Shown here: positions 10,100 through 20,860 of the stretch, piece by piece | How the letters are laid out: the number at the start of each line of letters is the position of its first letter | Numbering within the stretch: position 1 is the stretch's first letter | Source: Paracyclopina nana | Taxonomy: Eukaryota > Arthropoda > Copepoda > Cyclopoida > Cyclopettidae | Assembly: GCA_019096065.1 (NCBI GenBank) | Contig: JAGUCH010000001.1 | Span: 744,001 to 808,000 of the forward strand | Direction of reading: 5' to 3' | Length of the DNA: 64,000 bases | The notes under the pieces: generated by a model | Seen by the model: only the letters and a program-made list of their open reading frames with translations | What the model was told of the DNA's origin: nothing | Database searches by the model: none | Position numbers and translations under genes: made by a program

Positions 10100-12886
10100 A
10101 TGGAAGCTAAAATTTGGCTACCAGATTACTTGGCCCTTCAAGGCAACCGCATTGTTTGGCATGGGCCAGACAATGTCCCAATTGGGACCATCTTTCACCC
10201 TTACCAAAGTCCCAAACTGGAGACTCTGACATTCACTGCAGACACCCAAATTCCTGATGTTTTGAAGCAAGTAGGAAAAAATTGGCCAGATTGTTTGATG
10301 GCCACAATTGGGTACATATTTCCTGGTTGTGTATTTCAGGAGAACGGAGTTGTCTCTTGGATGATGATTGGTGCCACAAATAGCTTGGCAGAGGCCACTT
10401 TTGTTCCCTCTTTTGGAGGCCTCTCTTCCATAGAACTTCGTCAAAATGTGAACAAAGGCGACCCCGTGACCATTTTCAGCGTTCATGGTAAGTAACAATC
10501 CAATTGTGAGTCGACTCAAATCCTTCAATTGGTTTCCAAGTTTGAACTTTGAGCTTGTTTTGCTGCCAATGAGACAAATTCTCATTTTTCCACCAATTTT
10601 CAGCTTCTTATTTAGATAACTTCTAAGGTTGAAATTTAGGTTCAAAACTAAAATTTTTCTATAATAGTTTCCATGAAGGAAAACAGTCGAATAGCCAATT
10701 TTGCCAACTTTTACAATGCCGTAACTTTTGTTTGACATCGAATGATATTTAGTGCTTATGTTAAAGATCGTAATCAGACCCCATATACTGATTATTCACT
10801 AAAATTGGCTGCGGAAACTTTCAGAATTGGAAGCACTGATTTTCAATTTTTATCTCATGGCCCTAAGAAAATTGACTCTGACCATTTCCCAAGTTTTGAC
10901 CCCTTGCGCATCAAGTAGGCATTTTGAGCCACTGGGCTATGGGTTGTAACTTTCATAATGATGAATACATATCATGTAATGGTGTTACATGCTTGGTAAC
11001 TTTTCAGGAGCTGGCTTCCCTTTTGACAAAGAGGAAACAACAGGGACAACAGCCAAATTCTTCGTTTCCAAAGAGACGAAGAAGAAACCTTCGAAAACAA
11101 AGACCATGCTTCCTTGCAGCGTTTGCTTCAAGGCCTTTGATAGGCCTAGTTTGCTTAAAAGGCACCTAAGGACTCACACTGGAGAGAAGCCGCATATTTG
11201 TGAAATTTGCAACAAAGGGTTTTCAACCTCGTCAAGCCTAAACACTCACAGGTATGAAAAAAATACAATTCACAGTGGTTCAAAATGCCTTTGAAAGGCT
11301 CACGCGGACAAAACTCGCAAAATGGTCAGAGCCAAATTTCTAAGGACCATGAGCTAAAAATTGACATTCAGTGCTCCCAATTCGGCACATTTCCGCAGCC
11401 AATTTTGGTGAATAATGATTAAATGGGGTCTGATTACAATCTTTAACATAAGCGCTAAATATCATTCTTTGTCAAACAAAAGTTACGGCATTATGAAAGT
11501 TGGCAAAATCGGCTTTTTAACTGCTTTCCCTCATGGAAACTGTTAAAGAAAAAATTTGGTTTCGAAGCTAAATTTCAACCTTATTTATCAATACATACTA
11601 ATGTGAGCTATTTTCACAGCTGAGAAGCTATCCAATTAAGAAGCTAAAAATTGGTGTCAAAATGAGAATTTGGCGATTTGGCAGAATTTCACTTTTGGGT
11701 GATAAGATCACCTCCTAGGCTTTTTTATCTATCTTCCAAACTTGATTTGCTTGCTATGGGTTTTAGCAACACATAATACGTGATTGGATCAAATCATCGA
11801 TAAGCAGTAAATAGGAAAGTCTTTGACCCAAAATCACCCAAATCTTGAGACCTTCAATGATGTCATGGAATCTTCTTTATTGGCTGTATTGCAGACCCCA
11901 GCATGCTAATCAATTGAAGCTTAGCAACAACAATCTTAAGTACTTCATGTTGACCTTTGCTAATTAGGTTGCCATTTGAGCTGTGAAAAGGCCATATTTG
12001 AAATTTTCCATTTCAGGAGGATTCACAGTGGAGAAAAGCCTCATGCTTGTGCACAGTGTGGCAAGAGATTTACAGCCTCCAGCAATTTGTACTACCACAA
12101 AATGACTCACAACAAGGTGGGCGCTCTAATGAGCTAATTATGCCTAATTAGCTTGAAATCGTACTAATACTTATTAGGAGAAGGCCTACAAGTGTAAGGA
12201 GTGCCCAAGGGCTTTTTCAACCCCAGGAGAGCTGAGAAGTCACCAGTCTTCTACTCACAATTCCTTTTTGCAGTGCTACAGTTGCTTCCACCAATTTCCA
12301 GAGCAGCAAAGCCTGAAGCGCCACCTGGTGACCCACATCAGTACCAACTCAAGTAAATTACCTAACTGTAATAGAATAGAATACAGTAACAGTTAGCCGT
12401 TAAATAGCGAAGAGAGGATTTTTATAGCACTAGTGTCATTTTGTTGCATAGCTCAATGGCAAGAGCGTCAGCCTGGCAATCTGAGGGTTGCAGGTTCGAA
12501 TCCCATTTGCTCCTTTATTTAAAACTTGAGACAAATTTCACCAAGTGTGCAGAATAGCAAGGAATTAAAATTATTTTATTTCCCTGAAAATAGTAGAATT
12601 CCGAGCAAAAACTTAATTATAACACCAGGAAATCGCATCACAATATTTTTAAAGCTAAAAAAATTATCTCTCATGGAATATTTTGATGATTTTTTTTTTG
12701 TTTTCAGGTTTTGTGACCCCAAAGCCTTTTCCTGACTTTAGAGTGGCCACCCTGCTTCAGAAGCCTTTTGTGCTCAAATGCCCCCACTGTGGACTGGCCT
12801 TCAGCCAAATGGTCTTGCTGAGAATCCACCTATTTTATGGCCTTTGCTTGACCTCTCTGGATGCAAGCAAAAGTGTGTGTAAATAG
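10100..12886 (+). CDS. C2H2 zinc-finger protein with possible degenerate PR domain
   Basis: Five exons, 10100-10487, 11008-11251, 12017-12116, 12178-12352 and 12708-12886, give 361 residues. The first exon encodes about 130 residues without fingers. Its end ([12 protein letters not shown], then [10 protein letters not shown]) loosely matches the NW(M)-N-A pattern and GEELLVWYG end of PRDM PR domains; this is inference. Six finger-like units follow: [13 protein letters not shown] with a TGEKP linker, [13 protein letters not shown] split between exons 2 and 3 with an SGEKP linker, [40 protein letters not shown] and a final [10 protein letters not shown] unit of C2HC type. It is probably a nuclear DNA-binding regulator. 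Exon 2 is flanked by a large inverted repeat. An AATAAA at 12957-12962 lies inside the coding exon of the convergent MORN gene. Confidence 0.88.
10624..10883. repeat. left arm of intronic inverted repeat around zinc-finger exon 2
   Basis: This 260-base arm in intron 1 is the reverse complement of 11322-11584 at roughly 85 percent identity by eye. Landmarks are GCCGTAACTTTTGTTTGACA and AAAATTGGCTGCGGAAA. Confidence 0.85.
11322..11584. repeat. right arm of intronic inverted repeat around zinc-finger exon 2
   Basis: It is the reverse complement of 10624-10883. The two arms bracket exon 2 and could pair in the pre-mRNA. Confidence 0.85.
12442..12513 (+). pseudogene. tRNA-like sequence (Ala-like anticodon GGC), degenerate
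   Basis: Pol III A-box-like TAGCTCAATGG and B-box GGTTCGAATCC are present, with an anticodon arm whose loop reads CTGGCAA. The acceptor stem and part of the T stem do not pair. It is read as a tRNA pseudogene or a tRNA-derived repeat head within intron 4 of the zinc-finger gene. Confidence 0.5.
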
Positions 12887-12894
12887 CTTTAGAC

Positions 12895-12962
12895 TTTATT
12901 TCTGAATATAAGGCATAAAATTAGATAGTGAAGCCAGTGAATTGCAATTCCTTTGGAATAAA
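12895..12962. terminator. crossed polyadenylation signals of two convergent genes
   Basis: A minus-strand AATAAA at 12900-12895 serves the MORN gene and lies just past the zinc-finger stop. The plus-strand AATAAA at 12957-12962 for the zinc-finger gene lies inside MORN coding sequence. The 3' ends must overlap if both are used. Confidence 0.55.
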
Positions 12963-15201
12963 AGCAGGCCCTTGGCCTTGGGCCTTTCCCATACGAAAGA
13001 AGCCTTCATAGATGACATTTGGGCCTTCAAAGGCCCTAACGAGGCCATGGGCCATTCCATGCCTGAATTGGGCCTCCAGTTTGGTTCCACTTCTGCCAGC
13101 CAATTTAATCACCACTTTCCCATGGGGACGGCCATTTTTAAAGTCTCCCACTATTTGGTCTCCATTAGGCCTGAAAATCATGAAAAAATACATATTAGTA
13201 ATTTTGGGGGCGACCGAATGCCCGCCCCCCACACCAAAATTGCCTCTCTAAGCTGAAATAAAAGAAATGTCACCTCACTAAGATGCCAGGGCCTTCGGCC
13301 TTGTCATAGAGAAATTGGCCTTGTAAAGTGGATCCATCGGGATAAAACATCCGGCCTTGGCCATGCTTGAGTCCTTCACTAAATTCTCCATCATACTCTG
13401 AAAATTAATTATGCGATGAACTATATTTGTAGCTCTTGTTTGCATGTCTAGCTCATTGATCTTCTCTGTAATCTTGTATTGCATGAAATTAGTGACGCAT
13501 ATTCAAGCTAAAAGCTCCTATTTCCATGCTTCACCACCTACTACATGAGGATAGATGACTTGATCAGTACCAATTATGCTTTTTAAAGCACTTAATTTCA
13601 AATAAAAACTTCACACACACTCTACTGCCTCAACTAGTGTCTAATAAGTCATGATGACATTCTTGTCAGTCTCAGGGTCTTCAAGTCCTATTAAAAGGTC
13701 TAGTTGGTTATTTTGTTAATTCTAGCCAATAAGCATTAATTTTAGCCATCAAAGCTTTTTTGGCATAGAGTCTGATATTGAAAAATCATTAAATAGTTAT
13801 TTATTTCGAGCTGGGGCACGTAAAGTAGGGTCATTAAATAGCTGAGCAAGGATTTTAAAATGGGAAAACTCGAGTACAGCTTAACTAGCCCGAGCCTGCG
13901 AGGGCTGTAATTGTACGAGTGTTTTTCCATTTTAAAATCCTTGCTCAGCTATTTAATGACCCAATTTTACGTGCCCCAGCTCAAAATATACAATTTTATA
14001 TTCTGTAATACGATTTTTGAGTGTTTTAATGAAGTTACCGGGCTGCCCCGTGCCCTAGAAAATACTGCTCGGTTTATAGTTGCTATGTGAATATCACTGG
14101 CTCTCATTAGCTAGCATCCAGGGGGTTGGGAGCAAATAAATAGACTTTTTATATCCATTCCTTCAGATGTGTTCCTATGGCACAATGGTTAGAGTGCTAG
14201 GCTCTTGATTCAGCAGTCTAGGGTTCAAACCCAAGTCATTCCTTAACTTATTTTTTCTTTATCTGGCTTTAATTATGATTTAAGTCCTATAAATAGCATG
14301 CAATTTTCATGATGCTTCCATAGCTCAGTGGATAGTGCATTGGAATGTTATTCACACTGGATGAGGTTTGCGTCTTGGATGATTCTCTCTTTTTCCAACT
14401 TCTTTGGAATTTGGATTACTTCCATGGAATATGAGGGGCATTAAATTACTTAAAATCCCTCAAATTTGATTCCAGGGCCATTAATTATTTAATATCCCCC
14501 AAATTGCTTAGAAAGAACTGTGATATAAAAGAGCTGAGTCGGATCGGTAAACTGAATTATAACACGAGGAAATCGTATTGCAGTATATAAAATTTTTAGT
14601 TGCCCATTTAATCTTTTGTTCTGAATAGCAAAAAAAGTTACTTGAATATCTAATTCATCTTTGATTTTGAAGCCTGATTGCCATCAAGAGGCTTCCCTTT
14701 AAAGTACTGACATGACTTCTAGAATCTTCTTCTTGAGCCACTTTTGCATCTTGATCTAGTTTTCTCTAGATGCACTGCAAGTGTCTACACCTCAAAAAAC
14801 TTTGACAGTCCTTTTTTTTTAAAAAAAATATTCATTTATTGTATGAAATAGGCTCATATCTAAATAGCTGAAAAGAAAATTTAAAATTGAATGCCTCTAT
14901 TGAGGCTTATTCTATGATTAGAATGACAAAAAAAATGAGAAAAAAGGGTCTCAAGCTGAGAAGCAAGATTAAGGAAGCTGGGTAAAAAAAAACCTTTGAG
15001 GAAAAAATTACCCAAATCTCCACGAGAATTATGGTATTGACCACTTCCAGTCGGTCTTCCTTGAGTGTCCACACTTCCTACATAGTAGGTACCATCCCCA
15101 AAGTTGTAGCGCAGGCTGAGAACCGAGTCAGCAAAAATAAGGCTCAAGAGCAGTAGTGCAGTGGTGTTGTAGCAGTGGTGCACACAATTATGTAGTTTCA
15201 T
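12921..15201 (-). CDS. secreted MORN-repeat protein
   Basis: Three exons, 15201-15012, 13397-13274 and 13170-12921, give 187 residues. For exon 2 the donor GTGACA at 13273 is chosen because it joins ILV to RPNGD in frame. Residues 1-30 include a signal peptide (TTALLLLSLIFADSVLS). At least four MORN-type units follow: FGDGTYYVGSVDTQGRPTGS, YDGEFSEGLKHGQGRMFYPD, PNGDQIVGDFKNGRPHGK and YEGFFRMGKAQGQGPAF. MORN repeats form beta-hairpins that bind membranes or scaffold proteins and are usually cytoplasmic, so a signal peptide is unusual but not unique. The role is unknown. Intron 1 (1.6 kb) carries a long palindrome and two tRNA-like sequences. Confidence 0.8.
13803..13987. mobile_element. 185-bp near-perfect palindrome (MITE-like), in MORN intron 1
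   Basis: Arms at about 13803-13872 and 13916-13987 are almost exact reverse complements. Landmarks are GAGCTGGGGCACGTAAA and TCATTAAATAGCTGAGCAAG. A 43-base loop separates them. There is no coding capacity. Confidence 0.8.
14170..14242 (+). pseudogene. tRNA-like sequence (Gln-like anticodon TTG), degenerate
   Basis: TGGCACAATGG and GGTTCAAACCC match the pol III internal boxes and the anticodon loop reads TCTTGAT. The acceptor ends do not pair, so this is probably a pseudogene or SINE head. Confidence 0.45.
14313..14385 (+). pseudogene. tRNA-like sequence, degenerate
   Basis: TAGCTCAGTGG matches an A box, but the B-box region (GAGGTTTGCGTC) is damaged and no cloverleaf closes. It lies 70 bases after the previous tRNA-like copy. 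Confidence 0.35.
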
Positions 15202-16255
15202 TGTTATTTCAGTCTTTTGGGTCGGATCAGAATTTTTTTGAGGTGTCTCAGGTGTCTAGTACCCAAATGCTCATGTTGACCACGATCAGTTGGCAACAAA
15301 AGTCTCAAAGTCACTGATGAAGAACACGTCGAGGTCTAGCCTACTCTCGATGACGCCCAAAATTTGCCACACTGGGGCATTTGCACGCGGAAAATATGCA
15401 TCAATGGACTCTGAGCATGGGTTTTGACATTTAAGCATTTTGAGCCATTTGAATTTCAGATAAATTTGTGTTGGAGTGAGAATTTTGAGGATTTGTTCAA
15501 CTTTATATTTGTTTTTGCAGAGCTCAATTTCGGTTTTCTTGGGTGAAAAACCCACAATGTGCTTCTTTGGCTAATTGTGCATCAAAGTATTACATGCACA
15601 CGACTACTCGACGAGTAAAAAATGCATCAATCGGCTGGCTCATTTGTCATTGCGAACAAGTATGGTGGTTATCTTAAATGACGTCATAAACATGCTTTTT
15701 GACAAGCAGCATTAAATTGTGCATCCAAAACACTAATTTGAAAATAATAATAATAAACAAAAATTATTGGATCCAATAACAATGAGTTTACGCTATTTTT
15801 CCTGGGATGCAATAATGGGTTTTGGAATTTGAGCATTTTACTTGCAACAAATCCCAGTTTAATTTGCATTTTGCTGAGCAATTTCAAAATTAGTTACTCA
15901 CTTCATTTGTTTTGAGTGGAGTTAATTTGGGTTTTTTCATGCATGAAACCCACAATGTGCTCGTTTGGCTAATTGTGCATCGATGCTACTTTGTTTTTCT
16001 GCGTCTTTGAATTACCAGCAAATCCAGCTGAGAAGGAAGCGATTTTGACACCATTTTCCCTTGGCTGAAAGGTCGCCCAGTTTATTCAAATGAGTAGATA
16101 AAAAAAAGATATTCACCTTAATGAATAATACTGGTCTGAGCAAGATTAATTCGGAATGAAAGTGACAAATCTGGTTCTAGTGTAAATATCATGAAGGAAC
16201 AAAGAGCTTTTATTACCAACAAAGAAAAAGGGAAGTTTGTGAGTACACAACAAAG
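15202..16255. repeat. intergenic with a diverged tandem duplication
   Basis: About 15355-15590 and 15750-15990 share blocks such as GGGTTTTG, GAGCATTTT-like sequence, and CACAATGTGC followed by TTTGGCTAATTGTGCATC, at an offset near 395 bases. No gene is supported. Confidence 0.55.
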
Positions 16256-19200
16256 TCACTTGAAAGATTGCTCAAAGTCTGAGTTGTTGGATGCAGAATT
16301 CCAACGCCTATTGGCGGAACGCTCGAGTGTCCTTCTAAATCGATCCAGCTCGTCATCCTTTTGGGCCCGTAATTTGTCAACTCGGTCCTCTTTGAAATTT
16401 GCATCCTTTGCAGGATTAGCTGGTAACGCTGACTGCTCAGTAATCTGCAAAATATCCAAGCAAAAAACTATTAAAAAACCAAATTATCAGCATTTTAAAT
16501 TCTAAAAGATAATGTAAAAAAATATTGAAATCTTTGTATATTGTTACTTTCTTTCAAAGTTGATGAATGATAATGTCCCCAAATGAGGTAAATGAGCCAG
16601 AAAATGAAGGTATATAAAGAAAGCAATTTAGTTAAAAATTATTATTGTTATTTTTAGAGGCCAATTTAAGCCTACTCTAGTAAGGGGTAATTTTTTGTTA
16701 AAAGACGATGAAAATCCATTTAAGGCAATTTCCTTTAAATAATGTGTTAAAACATTTCTTCCAAATTCTTTTGCCTAAAATTGTTAAATGACAAAAGCCT
16801 TGAAAATGCCAGAAAAACATTGTTTTGGTACTTTTCCAGTTGGTGAATTTTGCAGAGTAGCTATTAGTTTTGCTAAAGGGGCTATTAAAGCCATGATAAG
16901 AGGGGAAAACCTGATTTTGACGAAAAAATCGCACTGGCTGGACCACTTTTTGGAAGTTTTTTCGCAGCATCAAAGTCATTCATCTCTCTAGCAAAACTGC
17001 TATAAAAATACCGGTTGGGAAATAATGCCCACAAAAGGCCCTCAATTTGCAGTCTAGATTTAGCCTTAAAGGTCTCCTAATTTGCTCAACAATTACATTA
17101 CAAGGCACACAAAGGCTGAGAAGGATCGACAAAAAATTATTATTACAGTCTGGGGAAATTGGGTGGTGTACTGATGCTTCCACATGTCCAAAGTGATGCC
17201 ACCATTCCCAGCTTGGCCCATAATGCCCTGAATCGAGTCTGAAAAGGGGGGTATGAAAAGGGGCTTGTTGTAGTCCTGTGACACCCCCTTGACTGGGTCA
17301 GCTCCAAATGCATAATGGCCAAGCAGGTCTTTGGCCTTCCTCACCAAGCCAGTATCCAAAGCACTACGAATAAGAATATATATGTAATCATCCTAATAAG
17401 GAATTTAGACTATAAATAGCTAAAATACACATTTTGCAGGAAAATGGTCCCATAGGCTTCAACTTATTTCCTGGAAAAAGGCAAAATTACATAACATGAC
17501 GTAAAATCTAGTTTTTTCTGCTTCAAAATTGTGCCTCAGACTTTCGTTTTAACAGAACACCACACATCTAAGATTAACTCTACATAGCATAGGAATAAAA
17601 ATGTGCTTACCCCGCAAATTATGGTTATTTGAGAGCTTTTCGATGAAGGGGGACGTTAACTGAAAAAGGAACTGTGCTCATAATATAGTTCCTTTTTTAG
17701 TTAACGCACCACCACATTGGAAAGATCGCCAAAAGCCATAGTATTTTACTAGGGTAACCATGCATAATTATGGTCAGCGTAGCTTTGCGCGGTGCAGCTG
17801 AGCTCAACTTGTTAAGGCTGAGCATAGAGCGGCTGAGCTCAGTGAGGCGCGGCTGAGCTCTGTGAGGCGCGGCTGAGCTCTGTGAGGCGCGGCTGAGCTT
17901 TGTGAGGCGCGGCTGAGCTCTGTGAGGCGCGGCTGAGCTCTGTGAGGCGCGGCTGAGCTCTGTGAGGCGCGGCTGAGCTCTGTGAGGCGCGGCTGAGCTC
18001 TGTGAGGCGCGGCTGAGCTCTGTGAGGCGCGGCTGAGCTCTGTGAGGCGCGGCTGAGCTCTGTGAGGCGCGGCTGAGCTCTGTGAGGCGCGGCTGAGCTC
18101 TGTGAGGCGCGGCTGAGATTAAATAATGCTATGCGGCTGAGCTTTACGCGGTGACGCCTAGGCGTTCAAAGTTTCGCTGAGCCATTAGCAAGGCAGCTGA
18201 GCTCTGTGTGGCGCGGCCGAGCTGTGCGCGACACGGCCCAGCTTTGAGCAGCGCGGCTGAGCTGTTAGCGTCGAACCTCAGTTTTACACTGCTCTGCTGA
18301 GCCCTGCGCGGTGCACTAGTGAGCTCTGCGTGATGCCACTGAGCCGTGCACGGCGCGACTGCACTGAGCTCAGCATATCTGATCTAAACTTGGCACTAAT
18401 CCGTGAGCTCTTCCTCGAATCTCAAAGTTGCTGCCCTTTGCAACTCACGGCTGATCTTGGCACATTTTTGAAAAACATGTAAAATAGTGAAATAATTTTA
18501 ATTGATTGACTTTTTTTGTAGAATGACAGTTGCAATTGGAGTGATTGAGCCATTCCGGATTTGTTAAGTACCTGTAAAATTGCAAAGTGGCACCATAATG
18601 AAGAGCAAAGAACCTAAGCGCTTTGCAAATGATCTTCTTCTTCTCAGGGTCCATGTTTTGGAATTCATCATATTTACCACCAAGGATGATGATTGGGAGC
18701 ATGAAGGGCTTCATGAAGCTCTTGTCTGGATGCTGCTCAAGATCATCCGGAGCAAAAGCATCCAGCTTTTGCTTCAATTTCTGCTCAATGTCATGGTTTG
18801 ATGCTTCTTGGCTCTTGAGCCCAACATCAAGGTGGTTTTGCAAAGCTGTCATGAAAGTCTCCAAGGTGAACCAAAGCTCATCAGGCTTGGACAAGTCCAC
18901 CATAATGACCACATGCAGATTAACCAGTTTCAGGGGGGATAAAGGGGTTTCCAGAAGCTTTGTGAACAAAGTCCCCCCTCCAAGCTCCCAAATGTGACAT
19001 ACATCCTTAAATCGAAATTATTTTTATCAGAAATTCAATTATTTTAAATCTGCTCACCTTTGCCAAGTTGTTGTTTGTTTTTCTTCCAAAAGTGTATTCC
19101 AGGGCTAGGGTGGGTTTAGCTGCATCTTGGCTGTCTAGAAACCTGTGGATGAGAGTGGTCTTACCCACTCCTTTGTTGCCCAAAATGACCAGAGACCTTT

Positions 19201-19297
19201 CAGCTGAAGCCTGCAAGTCATTTTTGGTCACCACATTGGCCCTTTTCTCCTTGGCTTGCTCAATGGCCAAATCCCAAATATTTTGAGGTGTCTTCAT
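16256..19297 (-). CDS. DYNC2LI1: cytoplasmic dynein-2 light intermediate chain 1
   Basis: Four exons, 19297-19058, 19005-18572, 17363-17147 and 16444-16256, give 359 residues, close to the human 351. The N-terminal P-loop is intact (GNKGVGKTT at about 40-48), then PTLALEYTFGRK, WELGGGT and LSKPDELW. The C-terminal part keeps KYDEFQNMDPEKKKIICKAL, LLGHYAFG, NKPLFI and a DPA-like region with KLRAQKDDELDRF. All match vertebrate D2LIC collinearly. The protein assembles with the dynein-2 heavy chain and drives retrograde intraflagellar transport in cilia. The donor of exon 3 (GTAATA) is weak. Intron 2 contains a 20-base satellite. The ATG lies 84 bases past the stop of the upstream protease, with an acceptor-like TTTGCAG in the gap. 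Confidence 0.95.
17780..18370. repeat. 20-bp satellite array in DYNC2LI1 intron 2
   Basis: The unit GGCTGAGCTCTGTGAGGCGC repeats in exact 20-base register from 17831 to about 18118, some 14-15 copies with almost no divergence. Degenerate copies extend on both sides. It is GC-rich and G-strand biased inside an AT-rich intron. Confidence 0.95.
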
Positions 19298-19381
19298 GAC
19301 TTCAAAAAAAAGAACTAGCTTTCCCTCTTCATACCTGCAAATGTGTCACTTATTCATGTAAGGTTGGGTGACTTGAAACTT

Positions 19382-20543
19382 TTATTGTTCAGCTAAATAA
19401 ACAAAACAAAGACTCAGAGAGTAACTTGAGAAAAGCAAAACAAAAATTAAGTAATTTTGAAAAGCTTTGGTGCAGCTTTGGCTGTTTGACATTTGCCTTT
19501 CACTTTTACCAATAACATATTTTATCCAATCTAAATGAGCAGGTATTGAAGCAAAAACAGCCAATCCATCTTTTTCTCCAGCTGAAAGCACCCCAATCCA
19601 AACTTGCTTTCTGGCGCCTGAACTGCAAATTAAGGGCCCTCCTGAGTCTCCCTTTGGGGGGAAAAATAGCATCAAAAGCAAAAACTTGCTTAAAACAGCA
19701 TCATTTTACAATTATCATTAAACCTTTTCCCTCAGCACAAAAGCTGTAGTGTTCAAAGGTGAAGGAAGTGTTGTGTCCAATTCTTGATGTCAGAGTGCAC
19801 TCACTTGCATTTAAGATTTCAAAGGGAATTTGCTTCAAATAATGTGACAATGTCACTGATCCCCATCCAAAGAAAGTGCAATTGGCTCCACCTAATTTTT
19901 CTTTTCTTGAAAGAAAAAATTTCTCAAGTATTTTAGGATAATTATGTCACCTTTTTGAAAAGCCAAGTCTTGAGGTGTGGGCAGTGATAAAGGCAAAACT
20001 CCAGGTTTTGTAGACAGTTTCTTCTCTAGGGTTACAACAGCAATGTCATAGCTGAGATGAGCTGGATTTTCACTCACAGTTTCACAAGGGGAATAGTTTG
20101 GATGAAAGGCGACAGCTGCAAGTTTTTTGCCTTTACTTTTTTTCTGAGCCTGAACTCTGTCAGAGAACCCCACTAAGAACCTATGACCAGTAACCTGTAA
20201 TCAAGCTTAAAATGTAGCAATTTTGCCAAAGAGCTAACCTTAGAGCTTTGAAGTAATCATGATCAATGCAGGACAAATCTTTATGAAGACAATGTGCAGC
20301 AGTGATGAAGTGCCTATTTGTTACAATGGTGCCAGAACACTTGGGGTCATATTTATTGGTTTGCTCATAAAACCTTGCCACTGCTCCCATAAAAGGGGCT
20401 TCAGCTGAAAAGCAAACTGTCTTTTTTTCTGCCCAAAAAAATCACCCTTTTGAGCTTAAAATACTTATTTTCATGACCCGAGTGCCTAAAACATGATAAG
20501 CCAGCAAAAATTGAGAACACAGCAAAAGTTTAATACAAGCCAT
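19382..20543 (-). CDS. trypsin/chymotrypsin-like serine protease
   Basis: Five exons, 20543-20465, 20404-20239, 20180-19951, 19891-19710 and 19651-19382, give 308 residues. The exon 3 acceptor at 20182-20181 keeps frame; the closer-looking one upstream does not. A signal peptide opens the protein (CIKLLLCSQFLLAYHVLG). The S1 fold and triad are present: H64 in TAAHC, D127 in YDIAVVTL and S222 in GDSGGP, with FFGWGS preceding. The usual R-IVGG activation site is not seen; TEAPFMGAV stands in its place. The end is a hydrophobic stretch (LIFVLLFSSYSLSLCFVYL), possibly a membrane or GPI anchor. The stop codon lies inside an AATAAA (19386-19381). It is the paralogue of the neighbouring inactive gene: exon 2 of each is 166 bases and exon phases agree. 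Confidence 0.88.
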
Positions 20544-20860
20544 GCTTTGATGACATGAAAGGAATTGAAATATAGAGTCAGAAAAAACTAATTTCCAGTC
20601 TTGAGAAGAGCCAAAATAGCCTAACAAAAAGCTAAAATAAGAAGCCTCAGAAACCTAAAATAAGAAACCTTAAACAGTAAAGAGATTTATAGCTCCTGAG
20701 CTTATATAAAAACTGTCATTTGATGGAATCAGTTCAGCTTAAATCATGACAATAAGCATCCTTTGATGTCATTAAAGGAATTATATTCATATTGAAAAAA
20801 CAAGTTAGATTTCCAATTCAAAGTCCAACCAGGATTTAAATATAGAAAGCCAAGCTTTTA

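Noticed and set aside
10118..10738. 206-codon minus-strand frame
   Set aside because: It overlaps the first zinc-finger exon antisense and runs into repeat sequence; it has no domain.
12442..12513. Functional tRNA-Ala
   Set aside because: The acceptor stem does not pair and the T stem has mismatches, so only a tRNA-like call is supported.
17831..18118. CRISPR-like array
   Set aside because: Units are contiguous without spacers, in a eukaryotic intron; it is a satellite.
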